From the NCBI GenBank assembly GCA_017445845.1, contig JAFSRY010000025.1, forward strand, positions 47,575-111,574: 64,000 bases of DNA, given 5' to 3'. Shown one piece after another: positions 23,194 through 30,195 of this stretch. The notes under the pieces are model-generated. The model was not told the DNA's origin. It did no database searches and worked only from the letters and a program-made list of their open reading frames with translations. The translations under genes and the position numbers were made by a program. The DNA is from Prevotella sp. (GTDB taxonomy: Bacteria; Bacteroidota; Bacteroidia; Bacteroidales; Bacteroidaceae). Every line of letters begins with the position of its first letter. Within the stretch, counting starts at the first letter, position 1.

Positions 23194-23916
23194 ATGGACT
23201 TCCTCGAAGGTGAAATCATTGGTATCGACAAGCCCTACCGCATGTCGAGTTTCGGAGCATTGGCCCATGTGCGCCATGTGCTGTCGAAACGGCTCGGCGT
23301 ACGTCGCGTAAAAACGGGACATGCAGGGACACTCGACCCATTGGCCACCGGCGTCCTCATCCTTTGCACGGGCAAGATGACCAAACGCATTGAGGAGCTT
23401 CAACAACATACGAAGGAATACACTGCCACACTGCAACTCGGAGCCACGACAGCCAGCTTCGACATGGAACATCCGGTCGACGCCACCTACCCCACGGAGC
23501 ATATCTCGCGAGAAAGCATCGACAGCGTATTGCCCCGTTTCATCGGCGACATCCAGCAAGTGCCGCCTGCCTATAGTGCCTGCATGGTCAATGGAAAACG
23601 TGCCTATCAACTCTCACGAAAGGGCAAAGAGGTGGAACTGGCTCCTAAGAACATCCATATCGACGAGATTGAAGTCCTCGACTTCGATACCGAGAAGATG
23701 CAGCTGTCGCTGCGTGTCATCTGCGGGAAAGGCACCTACATCCGTTCCCTGGCCCGCGACCTCGGCGAGGCACTCGGCTCTGGCGCCTATCTGACAGCCC
23801 TGCGACGCACGCGAGTCGGCAACATCCGTGTGGAAGACTGCATAGACTTCGACCACCTTCAAGAATGGATTGACAGCAACCTGGCTGCAACCGATTCCAC
23901 CATGCAGGTCTCCTGA
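23194..23916 (+). CDS. truB: tRNA pseudouridine(55) synthase TruB
   Basis: A 240-residue enzyme that makes pseudouridine 55 in the T-loop of tRNA. The catalytic motif GHAGTLDPLATGVLIL places the nucleophilic aspartate at Asp48. DKPYRMSSFGALAHVR is the usual N-terminal KPxGxTS-like segment with a variant core. GKGTYIRSLARDLGEALG near 178-195 is the other conserved TruB block. The C-terminal PUA domain seen in Escherichia coli TruB is absent, giving the shorter form common in this phylum. queA starts 27 bp downstream, so the two tRNA modification genes are probably co-transcribed. Confidence 0.95.
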   Translation: MDFLEGEIIGIDKPYRMSSFGALAHVRHVLSKRLGVRRVKTGHAGTLDPLATGVLILCTGKMTKRIEELQQHTKEYTATLQLGATTASFDMEHPVDATYPTEHISRESIDSVLPRFIGDIQQVPPAYSACMVNGKRAYQLSRKGKEVELAPKNIHIDEIEVLDFDTEKMQLSLRVICGKGTYIRSLARDLGEALGSGAYLTALRRTRVGNIRVEDCIDFDHLQEWIDSNLAATDSTMQVS

Positions 23917-23943
23917 ATAAAGAATAATGTTTGAAGAAATAAT

Positions 23944-25110
23944 ATGAAGCTATCACAATTTAAGTTCAAGCTGCCGGAAGAGCAGATTGCCTTGTACCCA
24001 CACCATGTGGTGCATGAGTATGAGAATGAGAACGGCGAGAAGGAAGTCTATCGCATGACCCGCCGCGACGAAAGCCGACTGATGGTCGTCCATAAGAAGT
24101 CGGAACAGATAGAGATGTTCCGCAAGGATGCCGATGGAAATCCCATCGAAGGTGAATACCTGCAGTTCCGCGACGCTCTGAACTACTTCGACGAAGGCGA
24201 CGTCTTCATCTTCAACGACACACAGGTGTTCCCTGCACGCCTCTATGGCACCAAGGAGAAGACCGATGCGAAGATTGAAGTCTTCCTCCTTCGCGAGCTC
24301 AACGAGGAGATGCGCCTTTGGGATGTGCTCGTAGAGCCTGCCCGAAAGATACGTATCGGCAACAAGCTCTTCTTCGACGACACTTCGACGATGGTGGCTG
24401 AAGTCATCGACAACACGACCAGTCGCGGACGCACCCTCCGCTTCCTCTATGACTGCCCGCACGATGAGTTCAAGCGCGAACTGTTCGCCTTAGGCGAAGC
24501 TCCCCTGCCCCGATACATCATCGACAAGCGAGAGGTTCACCATGCCGAGCCGCAAGACATGGAGGACTTCCAGTGCATCTTTGCCAAGAACGAAGGTGCC
24601 GTCACCGCTCCCGCCACAGGCCTTCACTTCACACGCGAGATGATGAAACGCATGGAAATCAGAGGCATCGATGCCGCCTTCATCACCTTACACTGCGGCT
24701 TGGGCACCTTCCACGACATCGAAGTCGAGGACCTCACGAAACACAAGATGGACTCCGAGCAGATGATTATTCCTGCCAAAGCCTGCCAGCAGGTCAACGA
24801 TGCCAAGGTGGCCGGCCATCGCGTCTGTGCCATCGGCACCAGCGTCGTCAAGGCCACAGAGAGTGCCGTGGGTACCGACGGAATGCTGAAGGAATTCGAC
24901 GGATGGACCAATAAGTTCATCTTCCCGCCCTACGACTTCGGACTTGCCGACTCCATGATGGCCAACTTCTATCATCCCCTCTCGACGTTGCTCATGCAGA
25001 CGGCGGCCTTCGGCGGCTACGACCTTGTCATGGAAGCCTACCACAAGGCAGTGAAGAACGGCTATATGTTCGGTTGCTTCGGCGACTCCCTGCTTATCCT
25101 CAATGACTAA
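23944..25110 (+). CDS. queA: S-adenosylmethionine:tRNA ribosyltransferase-isomerase QueA
   Basis: A 388-residue enzyme of queuosine synthesis that transfers and isomerises the ribosyl group of SAM onto preQ1-tRNA. Family signatures are [10 protein letters not shown] at the N-terminus, [19 protein letters not shown] near 85-103, [17 protein letters not shown] near 218, and TLHCGLGTF near 248. It is longer than E. coli QueA (356) because of an insert around residues 25-65 ([20 protein letters not shown]). It ends 34 bp before the folK start. Confidence 0.96.
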   Translation: MKLSQFKFKLPEEQIALYPHHVVHEYENENGEKEVYRMTRRDESRLMVVHKKSEQIEMFRKDADGNPIEGEYLQFRDALNYFDEGDVFIFNDTQVFPARLYGTKEKTDAKIEVFLLRELNEEMRLWDVLVEPARKIRIGNKLFFDDTSTMVAEVIDNTTSRGRTLRFLYDCPHDEFKRELFALGEAPLPRYIIDKREVHHAEPQDMEDFQCIFAKNEGAVTAPATGLHFTREMMKRMEIRGIDAAFITLHCGLGTFHDIEVEDLTKHKMDSEQMIIPAKACQQVNDAKVAGHRVCAIGTSVVKATESAVGTDGMLKEFDGWTNKFIFPPYDFGLADSMMANFYHPLSTLLMQTAAFGGYDLVMEAYHKAVKNGYMFGCFGDSLLILND

Positions 25111-25144
25111 ACGCCCGCCCAACACCTAATTGGTACCATTTTCT

Positions 25145-25576
25145 ATGGTCACTAAGCACACTGTCTATTTAGGACTCGGCTCGAACATTGGCCACCGCCA
25201 ACGGAACCTACGCCGGGCTATTGCACAAATAAAAAAGTTGATTGGCGAAGTAGACCGCCAATCAACTTTTATCGTTACTGAGCCGTGGGGCTATGAGTCG
25301 CCCAACAGCTATGTCAACGCCTGTGTCCGCGTGCTGACTGAATTGACTCCGCGCCAGTTGCTCGAGACCACACAAGCCATCGAGCGAAACATGGGGCGCA
25401 CCACCCACACGGTCAAAGACTACGAAACAGGCATCATGCTTTATTCCGACCGGCCCATCGACATTGACATCCTTCTCTACGACGACCTCACCATCGATGA
25501 GCCCGACCTGAAGATTCCTCATCCGCTGATGAAGGAGCGCGACTTTGTCATGACACCCCTTCGCGAAATCCTTTAG
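25145..25576 (+). CDS. folK: 6-hydroxymethyl-7,8-dihydropterin pyrophosphokinase FolK
   Basis: A 143-residue enzyme of folate synthesis, starting at ATG 25145; a TTG five codons upstream is an unlikely start. GLGSNIGHRQRNLRRA at the N-terminus and RPIDIDILLYDDL near residue 108 are the two diagnostic HPPK motifs, with the paired Asp residues binding Mg-ATP. It is a single-domain form, without fused FolB or FolP. Its stop overlaps by four bases the stop of the convergent CCA-adding enzyme gene. Confidence 0.95.
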   Translation: MVTKHTVYLGLGSNIGHRQRNLRRAIAQIKKLIGEVDRQSTFIVTEPWGYESPNSYVNACVRVLTELTPRQLLETTQAIERNMGRTTHTVKDYETGIMLYSDRPIDIDILLYDDLTIDEPDLKIPHPLMKERDFVMTPLREIL

Positions 25577-27048
25577 ACAGCCTCTATCCCCAGCACCTTT
25601 GCCTTTTCGTGAAGCAGACGCAGCAATGGTTCGCGCTCGTTGGGAACGACATTGTCGAGGACGGCATCCTTCAGCGCCTGCTTTAAGACGCCCACCTCGC
25701 GACAGGGCTTCAGGTTGAACATCTCCATGATTTCGTTACCATCGACCACAGGCTGCAACAGGCGGCGGTAGTCGCGGACTTTCAAGTCGGCTATCTTCTC
25801 GCGAACCATTCGGAAGTTCTCCAGGAAACGAGCCTTCCGCACTTGGTTCTTCGAGGTGATGTCGGCTTCGCACAGAGTCATCAGGTCGTCAATGTCGTCG
25901 CCGGCATCGCTCACCAGTCGCCGCACGGCACTGTCGGTCACTTCTTCGTCGGCAATGACAATCGGACGCATGTGCAGGTCGACGAGTTTCTGGACATATT
26001 TCATCTTGGCATCCAACGGCAACTTCAGCCGACGGAACAACTCCGGAACCATCTTTGCTCCGACATAGTTATGATTGTGAAAAGTCCAACCCAGCTGTGG
26101 GTCCCAACGCTTCGTCTTGGCCTTGCCGATGTCGTGGAGCAGGGCTGCCCAACGGAAGTATAATGGAGAATAGAGTGTGTTCTGACTCATTCTTATCGCA
26201 TTCTCCAGCACTTCGAGCGTATGGTAGAAATTGTTCTTATGTGCACGTCCGTTCTTGGTCTCAACGTTGTCGAGGGCTGCCAGTTCGGGAAGGATGATGG
26301 CCAGGAGTCCCGAGCGTTGCAGATATTCGAAGCCGATGCTCGGATGGGGTGACATCATGATTTTGTTCAGTTCCTCACTGATCCGTTCACCGCTGATGAT
26401 ACGGATACGGTCAGCCATACGGCAGAGTCCGTCGAAGGTCCCGTCTTCAATCTGGAAGTTGAGTTGAGTGGCAAAGCGGATGCAGCGCATCATGCGGAGC
26501 GGATCGTCAGAGAAGGTCACCTCCGGGTCGAGGGGTGTGGCAATGATACGGTCCTCCATGTCGAGCAGTCCGCCAAAGGGGTCGACAAGTGTGCCGAAGC
26601 GCTGCCGGTTCAGACAGATGGCCATGGCATTGATGGTGAAGTCGCGACGGTTCTGGTCGTCTTCCAGCGTACCGTTCTCAACGACAGGCTTGCGCGAGTC
26701 GTGACTATAGCTCTCCTTGCGGGCCCCGACGAACTCCAGTTCCAGTTCCTCCCCCGGCTGGGTCAGTTTAGAGAAAGCCGATATTTTCAACTGTGCCGTA
26801 CCGAAATTCCTGAACACCGAAAGGTGGGCGTTTCTGCCAAGTTTCTTCTTCAGCGCCTCAGCCAGCATGATGCCTGAGCCGACCACGACGACGTCAATAT
26901 CTTTCGAGGGACGCTCCAGGAAGATGTCGCGAACATAACCGCCCACAACATAACACTCCATGCCCAGTTCGTCGGCCGTATCGCCGATAACGTGGAAGAC
27001 ATCATTGTCCAAAAGCTCTGCCAATTCGGCATCTGTGTACTGTTTCAT
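25573..27048 (-). CDS. cca: CCA tRNA nucleotidyltransferase with HD domain
   Basis: A 491-residue class II CCA-adding enzyme. The nucleotidyltransferase head has YVVGGYVRDIFLERPSKDIDVVVVG (about residues 32-56), containing the GGxVRD and catalytic DxD motifs. RRDFTINAMAICLN (about 133-146) is the second metal/NTP site and DPLRMMRCIRFATQLNF the neck region. A C-terminal HD domain has WAALLHDIGKAKTKRWD (about 304-320). The enzyme completes tRNA 3' ends; the adjacent tRNA-Val gene on the same strand lacks an encoded CCA, so the enzyme is needed for it. It is convergent with folK. Confidence 0.95.
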   Translation of the reverse strand: MKQYTDAELAELLDNDVFHVIGDTADELGMECYVVGGYVRDIFLERPSKDIDVVVVGSGIMLAEALKKKLGRNAHLSVFRNFGTAQLKISAFSKLTQPGEELELEFVGARKESYSHDSRKPVVENGTLEDDQNRRDFTINAMAICLNRQRFGTLVDPFGGLLDMEDRIIATPLDPEVTFSDDPLRMMRCIRFATQLNFQIEDGTFDGLCRMADRIRIISGERISEELNKIMMSPHPSIGFEYLQRSGLLAIILPELAALDNVETKNGRAHKNNFYHTLEVLENAIRMSQNTLYSPLYFRWAALLHDIGKAKTKRWDPQLGWTFHNHNYVGAKMVPELFRRLKLPLDAKMKYVQKLVDLHMRPIVIADEEVTDSAVRRLVSDAGDDIDDLMTLCEADITSKNQVRKARFLENFRMVREKIADLKVRDYRRLLQPVVDGNEIMEMFNLKPCREVGVLKQALKDAVLDNVVPNEREPLLRLLHEKAKVLGIEAV

Positions 27049-27267
27049 AGCTCTTACGCGTACATTATTATTTATTATTCAAGTTCCGTATCTGCCCAAC
27101 CTATATAGAAGTGAAAGTAGCTAAAGAAGTTGAACTTATCATATATACCGACGCGTGTCACAACTATCTACGGACAGAAGTTGAGTCACATCATCAAACA
27201 CAGAGGCCTTGGGAAGGAAAAAAGGGACGAGGGGAAATCGGGTTCTCATGACAGCATCCCTTTGGAA
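27049..27267. other. 219-bp spacer, no gene recognised
   Basis: Between the cca start and the tRNA terminator nothing coding or strongly structured was recognised. It is AT-rich on the cca side and should contain the cca promoter, but no good TAnnTTTG box was identified. Confidence 0.4.
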
Positions 27268-27306
27268 GAAAAATCCTCCCCGAATTCCGAAGAATGTCGG
27301 AGAGGA
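27268..27306 (-). terminator. terminator of the tRNA-Val transcript
   Basis: On the minus strand, CCTC-TCCGA and its partner TCGG-GGGGAGG form a hairpin followed by ATTTTTC, beginning about 11 bp after the mature tRNA end. Confidence 0.65.
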
Positions 27307-27316
27307 AACACCCCTG

Positions 27317-27391
27317 TGGGCGTTGACGGATTCGAACCGCCGACCCTCTGCTTGTAAGGCAGATGCTCTAAACCAGCTGAGCTAAACGCCC
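27317..27391 (-). tRNA. tRNA-Val, anticodon TAC
   Basis: The minus strand folds into a full cloverleaf: acceptor GGGCGTT/AACGCCC, D stem GCTC/GAGC, anticodon stem TCTGC/GCAGA with loop CTTACAA (anticodon TAC, valine), T stem GGCGG/CCGTC with TTCGAAT loop, and discriminator A. The next bases are CAG, so the CCA end is not encoded. The gene lies on the same strand as the neighbouring CCA-adding enzyme gene. Confidence 0.97.
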
Positions 27392-27411
27392 TTACCTCTG
27401 TAAGGCGGGTG

Positions 27412-27443
27412 CAAAGGTAGTGCTTTTTCCCGACACTCACAAA
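27412..27443 (-). promoter_or_regulatory. tRNA-Val promoter
   Basis: On the minus strand TTTG (27440-27443), 20 bp, then TACCTTTG (27412-27419) is a full match to the Bacteroidota promoter, 20 bp before the mature tRNA 5' end. Confidence 0.85.
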
Positions 27444-27542
27444 TTTTTTCACAATTATTTTTCAAAAAACCTCAAAAAAAGAAGTTTACTTCATCACGTT
27501 AAGCAGAGATGACGAGCCCGATAAAGCCTTCCGACTGTGACA

Positions 27543-27685
27543 TCTCTAAGACTTCGTAAAGTAAAATAGGCTATTTTACAAAACAAAATAAGCTATTTTA
27601 CTAACCAAAATAGGCTATTTTACTGACCAAAATAGGCTATTTTACTGACCAAAATAGGCTATTTTACTTTACGAAGTCTTAGAGA
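27543..27685. repeat. array of five 22-bp palindromic units inside a 35-bp inverted repeat
   Basis: The near-palindrome AAAATAGGCTATTTTA recurs at 27563, 27585 (one base changed), 27607, 27629 and 27651, exactly 22 bp apart, separated by six-base spacers such as CTGACC. The outer arms 27543-27577 and 27651-27685 are inverted copies of each other with one mismatch, and weaker symmetry extends further outward. See also the arrays near 48.7 kb and 63.7 kb. Confidence 0.9.
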
Positions 27686-27797
27686 CGGCACTGCCGAAGG
27701 GCTGAAACGCAAGGATGAAAGCCTATAAACGGCAGAAAGAAAACATAAAAAACGAGGGTGTGTCAAGTTACTCTCGCTGACTACGCCGACCTCTGTC

Positions 27798-27836
27798 ACT
27801 CGGCCATCTATACAAGTCGATGGCTCTCGCTGCTCT
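27798..27836. repeat. dispersed hairpin repeat, copy 1
   Basis: ACTCGGC, a hairpin with stem GCCATC/GATGGC (27803-27808 with 27819-27824), then CTCGCTGCTC. A related unit with a different stem but the same flanks lies at 63199-63242. Confidence 0.55.
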
Positions 27837-27861
27837 ATCCGTTCTGCAAAACATAAAAAAC

Positions 27862-27887
27862 GATTTTGTCCTTAAGCGGACAAAATC
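27862..27887. repeat. perfect 10-bp stem-loop upstream of trpS
   Basis: GATTTTGTCC pairs with GGACAAAATC around TTAAGC. No T run follows on either strand, so it is not a classical terminator. Confidence 0.7.
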
Positions 27888-27892
27888 TTCAG

Positions 27893-28026
27893 AACAAGTT
27901 TCTGTTTTCTTTGTTTTGCGCTCACTTATTCGTAACTTTAAATAAGTTACTCCCGCTCGGCAAAACATAAAAAAACATAAACAAGTTTCTGTTTTCTTTG
28001 TTTTGCGCTCACTTATTCGTAACTTT
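27893..28026 (+). repeat. 47-bp direct repeat duplicating the trpS promoter
   Basis: The 47 bp at 27893-27939 are repeated without change at 27980-28026. The second copy supplies the trpS promoter. The first copy is followed by A instead of G, giving TAACTTTA, and the next bases make an inverted repeat GTAACTT/AAGTTAC (27932-27950). The first copy is probably an inactivated promoter. Confidence 0.85.
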
Positions 28027-28027
28027 G
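27997..28027 (+). promoter_or_regulatory. trpS promoter
   Basis: TTTG (27997-28000), 19 bp, TAACTTTG (28020-28027): a perfect Bacteroidota housekeeping promoter, 40 bp before the trpS start codon. Confidence 0.88.
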
Positions 28028-28067
28028 TGCTCCGAAACAAAAAAATAACGACTAATAAGAAAAAAAT

Positions 28068-29057
28068 ATGGAAAAAGTAGTTAGCGGCATCCGTCCGACT
28101 GGCAATCTCCACTTGGGCAACTATTTTGGCGCCGTGAAGAGTTTTGTGAAGATGCAAGATGAATATCAGAGCATGTTCTTTATCGCCGACTGGCACTCTC
28201 TCACCACCCATCCCAAACCCGAAGATATCCAGCAGAGTGCCCGCACGATTTTGGCCGAATACCTTGCCTGCGGCATCGACCCCAAGAAGGCTCCCATCTA
28301 CATCCAGAGCGACGTGAAGGAAACCCTTGAGTTCTATCTATACCTTAATATGAACACCTACATCGGCGAACTGGGCCGCGTGACCACCTTCAAGGAGAAA
28401 GCGCGCCAGCAGCCCGACAATGTCAACGCAGGCCTCTTCACCTACCCCACCCTCATGGCAGCCGACATCCTTCAGCACCGCGCCGTGAAAGTGCCCGTTG
28501 GCAAAGACCAGGAACAAAACATGGAGATGGCCCGCAAGTGTGCGCGCCGCTTCAACAATATCTATGGTGTTGATTTTTTCCCCGAGCCACAGAACTTCTA
28601 CTTCAGCGACAAAGCCTTGAAGGTGCCCGGCCTTGACGGTTCCGGCAAGATGGGAAAGAGCGAGGGAAACTGCATCTACCTTCGCGACGACGACAAGACC
28701 ATCACGAAGAAAGTCATGAGAGCCGTGACCGACAACGGCCCTCAGACACCCAACAGTCCGCGTCCCGACGTCATCGAGAACCTGTTCACCTTCCTCCGCA
28801 TCTGCTCCACGGCAGACACCTATCAGTATTTCGACGAGAAGTGGAACGACTGCACCCTGCGCTACGGCGACCTGAAAAAGCAGATTGCACAAGACCTCTG
28901 CGCCGTCGTCGCACCCATCCGCGAACGCATCGAAGAGTACTCCGCCAATCCCGAGTTACTCGACCGGATTGCACGCGAAGGAGCCGAGGTGGCACGCGCC
29001 AGCGCATCAGAAACACTGCGCGAAGTACGCAAGATTATCGGCTTCCGCATCGGATAG
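28068..29057 (+). CDS. trpS: tryptophan-tRNA ligase TrpS
   Basis: A 329-residue class I aminoacyl-tRNA synthetase of typical bacterial TrpRS length. GIRPTGNLHLGNYFGAVK at the N-terminus contains the HIGH-like HLGN motif, and GSGKMGKSEGN near 192-202 is the KMSKS loop. FIADWHSLTTHP and GVGKDQ-like VPVGKDQEQNMEMAR are further TrpRS blocks. The gene has its own strong promoter and is followed by an intrinsic terminator, so it is transcribed alone. Confidence 0.97.
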   Translation: MEKVVSGIRPTGNLHLGNYFGAVKSFVKMQDEYQSMFFIADWHSLTTHPKPEDIQQSARTILAEYLACGIDPKKAPIYIQSDVKETLEFYLYLNMNTYIGELGRVTTFKEKARQQPDNVNAGLFTYPTLMAADILQHRAVKVPVGKDQEQNMEMARKCARRFNNIYGVDFFPEPQNFYFSDKALKVPGLDGSGKMGKSEGNCIYLRDDDKTITKKVMRAVTDNGPQTPNSPRPDVIENLFTFLRICSTADTYQYFDEKWNDCTLRYGDLKKQIAQDLCAVVAPIRERIEEYSANPELLDRIAREGAEVARASASETLREVRKIIGFRIG

Positions 29058-29096
29058 CCTGACCGTCTTTTATCTATTATTAAATTAATAAATCTA

Positions 29097-29128
29097 AAAA
29101 CTCCGCACACATACGGAGTTTTTTTTTT
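29097..29128 (+). terminator. intrinsic terminator of trpS
   Basis: AAAACTCCG pairs with CGGAGTTTT around CACACATA, followed by an uninterrupted T run. It lies 39 bp after the trpS stop. Confidence 0.92.
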
Positions 29129-29135
29129 ACTTTTG
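29128..29135 (+). promoter_or_regulatory. -7 box (TACTTTTG) before the lipoprotein gene
   Basis: TACTTTTG fits TAnnTTTG and overlaps the end of the trpS terminator T run. The next ATG is only eight bases further, so the transcript may have almost no leader. No TTTG is seen at the -33 position. Confidence 0.5.
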
Positions 29136-29143
29136 TCCCTGTT

Positions 29144-29575
29144 ATGAAAACTTGGGCCTACATATTAACCACAATCATGGTCATTACAGCCTGTTCGAAG
29201 ACCAACGACAAACAGGCTGAGGACATGCTTGCCGAGATACAGTCACTCTACGACAGGGGATACTATGCCGAGACGCTCGACTCCATTGAATCGCTCCGCA
29301 TACGTTATCCAAAGGCCATCGACACCCGTAAGAAAGCCCTTCGCCTCTGGCAGGACGCATCGCTGCGGATGGCCCAAGCCGACATCCAGGTCACCGACTC
29401 GGCCCTTCAGGCCACCCTTCAGCAAATCAAGCAGGCGCAGACCCTACTCGAAGCCAACCAGCTTCGTCAGAAGCGTGACTCGCTGAAAGCGCGCTTCGAT
29501 GCGATGTGCGGTGTGGTCCGCATGATCCATCAGCGGCAAGGCTGCTGCCATGAAGCTGATTCTCTACACAAGTAA
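29144..29575 (+). CDS. small lipoprotein with a long helical region
   Basis: A 143-residue lipoprotein: MKTWAYILTTIMVITAC with Cys17 as the lipidation site. The mature part is rich in Gln, Leu, Ala and Arg, with heptad-like spacing between about residues 65 and 120 (DSALQATLQQIKQAQTLLEANQLRQKRDSLKARF), so probably a coiled coil. No family was recognised. It is followed after 19 bp by a gene for a secreted T9SS protein, and the two may share a transcript. Confidence 0.8.
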   Translation: MKTWAYILTTIMVITACSKTNDKQAEDMLAEIQSLYDRGYYAETLDSIESLRIRYPKAIDTRKKALRLWQDASLRMAQADIQVTDSALQATLQQIKQAQTLLEANQLRQKRDSLKARFDAMCGVVRMIHQRQGCCHEADSLHK

Positions 29576-29594
29576 CAACCAATCGGAAATAACA

Positions 29595-30176
29595 ATGAAA
29601 CGACTTTTACTGACAGTTCTGACACTCGTCTGGATAGCCGTCCTACAGGCACAGACCGTCATCAACATTCCTTTCCAGCAGTACCCGCGACTAAAGGTCG
29701 TAGCTCCCACCGTAAGCATCAACCTCGACAATGGTGCCGACCTCTTAGGCAGCGACCTCGTCGTAGAGGGTGGCGACGGTCAGTATGCCTACCTCTGGAC
29801 CGACACCAACGGCAATGAACTCGGCCAGGAGCGCACCCTCCGCGTTCAGCGCGCCGGCGACTACTACCTTCGCGTCAGCGACGGACAGCAATGTCAGGTG
29901 ACCGCCAAGTTCACCGTCACCGGCACCAGCGGCATCGAGGCCCTTGCCCAACGCGGGCTCACCGTCACGATGAATGGCAGCCTGCTCACCATGACCTATC
30001 CCTCCGCACCCCTTCAGGTACGCATCGTCAACGCAGCCGGACAGCTGGAGCGGAAGCTGACACGCCTTCCTGCCGACAGCTTCACCGAAGATCTCTCAGC
30101 ACTGCCTACAGGTTTCTATATGGTCTGCATCGCCTTCCCCGACGGACAGGCCATCGTCATGAAACTCGAGAAATAA
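29595..30176 (+). CDS. small secreted protein with T9SS sorting tail
   Basis: The start is taken at the ATG of the signal peptide MKRLLLTVLTLVWIAVLQAQ; a more upstream ATG at 29550 overlaps the previous gene. The 193-residue product has a single beta-sandwich-like region (about 30-120; YLWTDTNGNELGQERTLRV, reminiscent of Ig/PKD-type modules) and a C-terminal domain with VRIVNAAGQLERKL, LPTGFYMVCI and a final KLEK, a type A T9SS signal. It is therefore probably carried to the surface. The role is unknown. The Asp-box protein gene begins 20 bp downstream. Confidence 0.75.
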   Translation: MKRLLLTVLTLVWIAVLQAQTVINIPFQQYPRLKVVAPTVSINLDNGADLLGSDLVVEGGDGQYAYLWTDTNGNELGQERTLRVQRAGDYYLRVSDGQQCQVTAKFTVTGTSGIEALAQRGLTVTMNGSLLTMTYPSAPLQVRIVNAAGQLERKLTRLPADSFTEDLSALPTGFYMVCIAFPDGQAIVMKLEK

Positions 30177-30195
30177 CATCCCCCCCATCGCTTAT

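Noticed and set aside
27246-27452. 68-residue minus-strand open frame
   Set aside because: It runs through the tRNA-Val gene and its terminator.
27563-27666. CRISPR array
   Set aside because: Units are 22 bp with six-base gaps and no unique spacers; no cas genes are present in the window.
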